From the NCBI GenBank assembly GCA_003118195.1, contig BEXV01000052.1, positions 323,435 to 387,434 on the forward strand: a DNA stretch of 64,000 nt, in the 5' to 3' direction. Made by a program: the position numbers and the translations under genes. Under the pieces are notes generated by a model, which was given only the letters and a program-made list of their open reading frames with translations, was not told the DNA's origin and searched no databases. The first letter of the stretch is position 1; each line of letters starts with the position of its first letter. Of this stretch, positions 61,750 to 64,000 are shown piece after piece. The DNA comes from Hemicentrotus pulcherrimus (taxonomy: Eukaryota; Echinodermata; Echinoidea; Camarodonta; Strongylocentrotidae).

Positions 61750-62083
61750 GTGAGTGGCTCAGAGGTTCAAGCCTCATAGTGTCCTAGGTTAGGTAGGAAG
61801 CACCTATCGGTCGTTCTTGATAGATGTGATTTTGGGTGAGTGGCTCAGAGGTTCAAGCCTCATAGTGTCCTAGGTTAGGTAGGAAGCACCTATCGGTCGT
61901 TCTTGATAGATGTGATTTTGGGTGAGTGGCTCAGAGGTTCAAGCCTCGTAGTGTCCTAGGTAGGAAGCACCTATCAGTCATTCTTGATGGATGTGATTTT
62001 GGGTGAGTGGCTCAGAGGTTCAAGCCTCGTAGTGTCTTAGGTCGGAAGTACCTATCGGTCATTCTTGATGGATCTGATTTTGG
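61749..62083. repeat. four-copy 86/81-bp minisatellite starting at the exon boundary
   Basis: Units begin with GGTGAGTGGCTCAGAGG at 61749, 61835, 61921 and 62002. Units 1 and 2 are 86 bp and identical or nearly so; units 3 and 4 lack about 5 bp (TTAGG) and carry a few substitutions. The first unit overlaps the last exon base and the GTGAGT donor, so each later copy carries an identical donor-like sequence. Confidence 0.95.
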
Positions 62084-62992
62084 AATCTCTGGTGGATCCT
62101 GTGGTTGTGTGGTCAGTGGTAGATTGGGGAAGGGAAAACACATGCTCACAAATGATTCATAGAATGAAGCACATTTCTATTGACAGGGAAGGAGAGGAAG
62201 GGGAGGGGGGGAGCACATGTCCTCTGTTATCCCATAGATCTGCCACTGGTGACTGTGTGTGTGGTTTTGTTTTCCTTATGGATGCTTGAGTGAGAGAAAA
62301 AGAGCACCTTGCTTTGAACATTTAAAATTGCTTTTACAATTTCAGAATCATCAAAGAATTCCATATGAAATGCTACCAACCACTTTTGAAATGCAATAAT
62401 ACAATGATAAACAGTTTTTACAGAAGCTACACATCATGGAATATACAAAGAAAGAAAAGTAATGAAATTATGTATATGGGTAATGAAAAATGATTTAAGA
62501 GAGAGATATGTATCAACTCATTTGTGTTTAAGTTACTGTGATAGTGCTAAGGGATGATATATATATATATATATATATATGGCCTTAAGTTCATTAGTCA
62601 GCCGGTGTGGATGTAGTGCTTTCACGACGGACGCTTGGCCAATTTTAGATTTGAACCCTCATCTATAATGCAAATAAGGCAATGAGCCAAAAGTGAAGAG
62701 AACAGTCTAGCCCCGGCAGGAAATGGGGATGAGAAATAAGAGTAATGGAATACCCATCTCCATGATGGCCGGCTTGATTGGACAATAATCAGCCAATCAT
62801 GAAAGCTATACCTAACGACTGCCGACTTATTGCACGAAATCTACAAATAATATCCATCATCGATGAATTATTGAGCAAGCGCTGCTAATGATATTGTCCA
62901 TTTGCCCATGCTGAGTGATGCGGAGTGGGGAGATCAGAGATGGAGAGCCGGATTGGCATATATAGGTATTTCAGCTAGGCCAGGGGAGAAAT

Positions 62993-63235
62993 TGAAATAT
63001 GTCATTAAATATTTAAATTGTGAAATTAAAAGAGAGAGAGAGGGGGAGACAGAAAGGGTTGATATTAATTATATGGAAAGATTGGGAATAAAGAGAGAAA
63101 TTATGTGCAAGGAACACGGGGAATTTCAGTGAAGAAAATAAATGTCACCAAGATAGACACAGAGAGACAAACATACAAAAATATATGACATATAATGACA
63201 TATGAAATATGTCATTAAATATTTAAATTGTGAAA

Positions 63236-63252
<17 letters not shown>
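62993..63252. repeat. direct duplication of about 50 bp, 210 bp apart
   Basis: A block that begins TGAAATATGTCATTAAATAT and runs into (GA)n occurs at 62993-63042 and again at 63203-63252 without visible mismatch. The sequence between does not repeat. Confidence 0.9.
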
Positions 63253-63271
<19 letters not shown>

Positions 63272-63412
63272 CAGATAGACAGAGAGAGATAGACTGATAG
63301 ACAGACAAAAATATAAGGGAAATAATGTAAATGGGATTGCTGTAAATAGCATAATACAAAAATACAAAAAAATTACTAGTACATTTCAACGTTTAAATGG
63401 AGAAAGGGAAGA

Positions 63413-63450
63413 GAGTGAGAGAGGGAGAGAGAGAGCGACAGAGAGAGAGG

Positions 63451-63482
<32 letters not shown>

Positions 63483-63490
63483 AAGATAGA
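63413..63490. repeat. (GA)n microsatellite
   Basis: GAGAGA runs with GTGTGT and GCGACA interruptions; core near 63458-63482. Confidence 0.93.
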
Positions 63491-63703
63491 GAATGAAAGA
63501 TGAAACATAAGTGAGTGTGTAGTATACATGTGAAAATGATGAAAGGTTAAACTGGTGGGGAACGAGCAAAAGAAAGACAAATTGGAGGCATTATAATTGC
63601 GTGTTTGGAAATGTAATTATCCATTGGCGACCTTCGGATCACTTTAGTGATGAGAGGTGAACAAATTAACGGTGGTTGTGTCAGCTGGCCTGGTGCCAAC
63701 CCG

Positions 63704-63719
63704 CCAACAGGGGGCGCTG
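63704..63719 (+). promoter_or_regulatory. CTCF-like motif
   Basis: CCAACAGGGGGCGCTG matches the vertebrate CTCF core CCASYAGRKGGCRSYV at all but one position. It lies in a locally GC-rich stretch, in the same orientation as the motif at 18498. Motif match only. Confidence 0.5.
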
Positions 63720-64000
63720 CACTACTTAAACCTGCACATCTCCCAGTTGACTTGTTGTAGGGCCTATACAGATAAGGATTTGAATTTTTGTGACCATAGA
63801 TCTTAAATTGCATTGTGTAACTGCTGGACATTTGGAATTACAATTCAGGTCATTTCAAAATGAATGTTGCAAAATGTATTCAGGTAATTAGCTGTCAATA
63901 TAGTTTTAGGATATATCAAAAACCTGCCAAGAATTGTTGAGCCAACTTCCATGCCCCTGTATTGGCATTTGATGGCGTTCTATCCTTAACATTTAAAGCA

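Larger units (their letters stand above)
62084..64000. other. dach intron (5' part) or downstream DNA, no exon seen
   Basis: Contents: (TA)n at about 62559-62580; a less AT-rich block at 62600-62960 with one octamer ATGCAAAT (62668-62675); GA tracts at 63031-63054, 63240-63270 and 63413-63490; a direct duplication; and a CTCF-like site. The donor at 61750 requires another dach exon, which must lie beyond the window or is too divergent to recognise. Confidence 0.6.

Noticed and set aside
61749..61785. tRNA-like boxes (TGGCTCAGAGG, GGTTCAAGCC) in the minisatellite unit
   Set aside because: The two box-like sequences are immediately adjacent instead of separated as in a pol III promoter, and there is no tRNA fold.
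61749..62083. Direct repeats read as a CRISPR array
   Set aside because: The units are head-to-tail without unique spacers, in eukaryotic DNA, next to an exon.

Overview
The window reads as animal genomic DNA: AT-rich, full of (CT)n/(GA)n tracts, with a tRNA-derived SINE, short inverted-repeat elements and spliced coding exons. I favour an echinoderm, most likely a sea urchin. The grounds are the SINE body and its ATT-repeat tail, the frequent TACATGTA and ATACCGGTAT palindromes, and the overall texture. A mollusc or another deuterostome is not excluded.

The one gene I can support is a dachshund (dach/DACH1-like) orthologue on the + strand. Eight exons between 42390 and 61749 join with consistent splice phases into about 1.2 kb of open frame (about 401 codons). 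The first starts at the RPGRPPKR segment that follows the N-terminal Dachbox. The middle exons encode a low-complexity linker (LENGDM..SSDG). The last three encode the C-terminal Dachbox coiled coil (SSMETLLTNIQGLLKV .. LRERELRESMEKQL .. RRLKREKRSRRR), including a 10-residue polyglutamine run. I could not find the N-terminal Dachbox exons or the last C-terminal exon, so the gene probably runs off both ends of the window.

Positions 1-42389 hold no exon I can defend. They are probably one large dach intron, or intron plus upstream DNA, with many purine/pyrimidine tracts, one SINE, several foldbacks, old tandem duplications and one 190-bp TA-flanked MITE. Less repetitive, CpG-containing blocks in it are the most plausible enhancer candidates. 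Introns inside the gene carry a TTAA-flanked MITE, a trinucleotide microsatellite, a foldback element and an 86-bp minisatellite; the last three lie at or just after splice donors.

The most interesting non-coding signals are: four octamer (POU-type) motifs spaced exactly 11 bp apart in the intron after a 36-nt microexon; three copies of a DR1 nuclear-receptor 13-mer; two CTCF-like sites in the same orientation; two RFX X-box-like palindromes; and a minisatellite that re-creates the exon's GTGAGT donor four times. No RNA genes, CRISPR arrays or prokaryotic features were seen. Exon calls rest on reading frame, splice signals and remembered similarity to DACH1. All binding-site calls are motif matches only.
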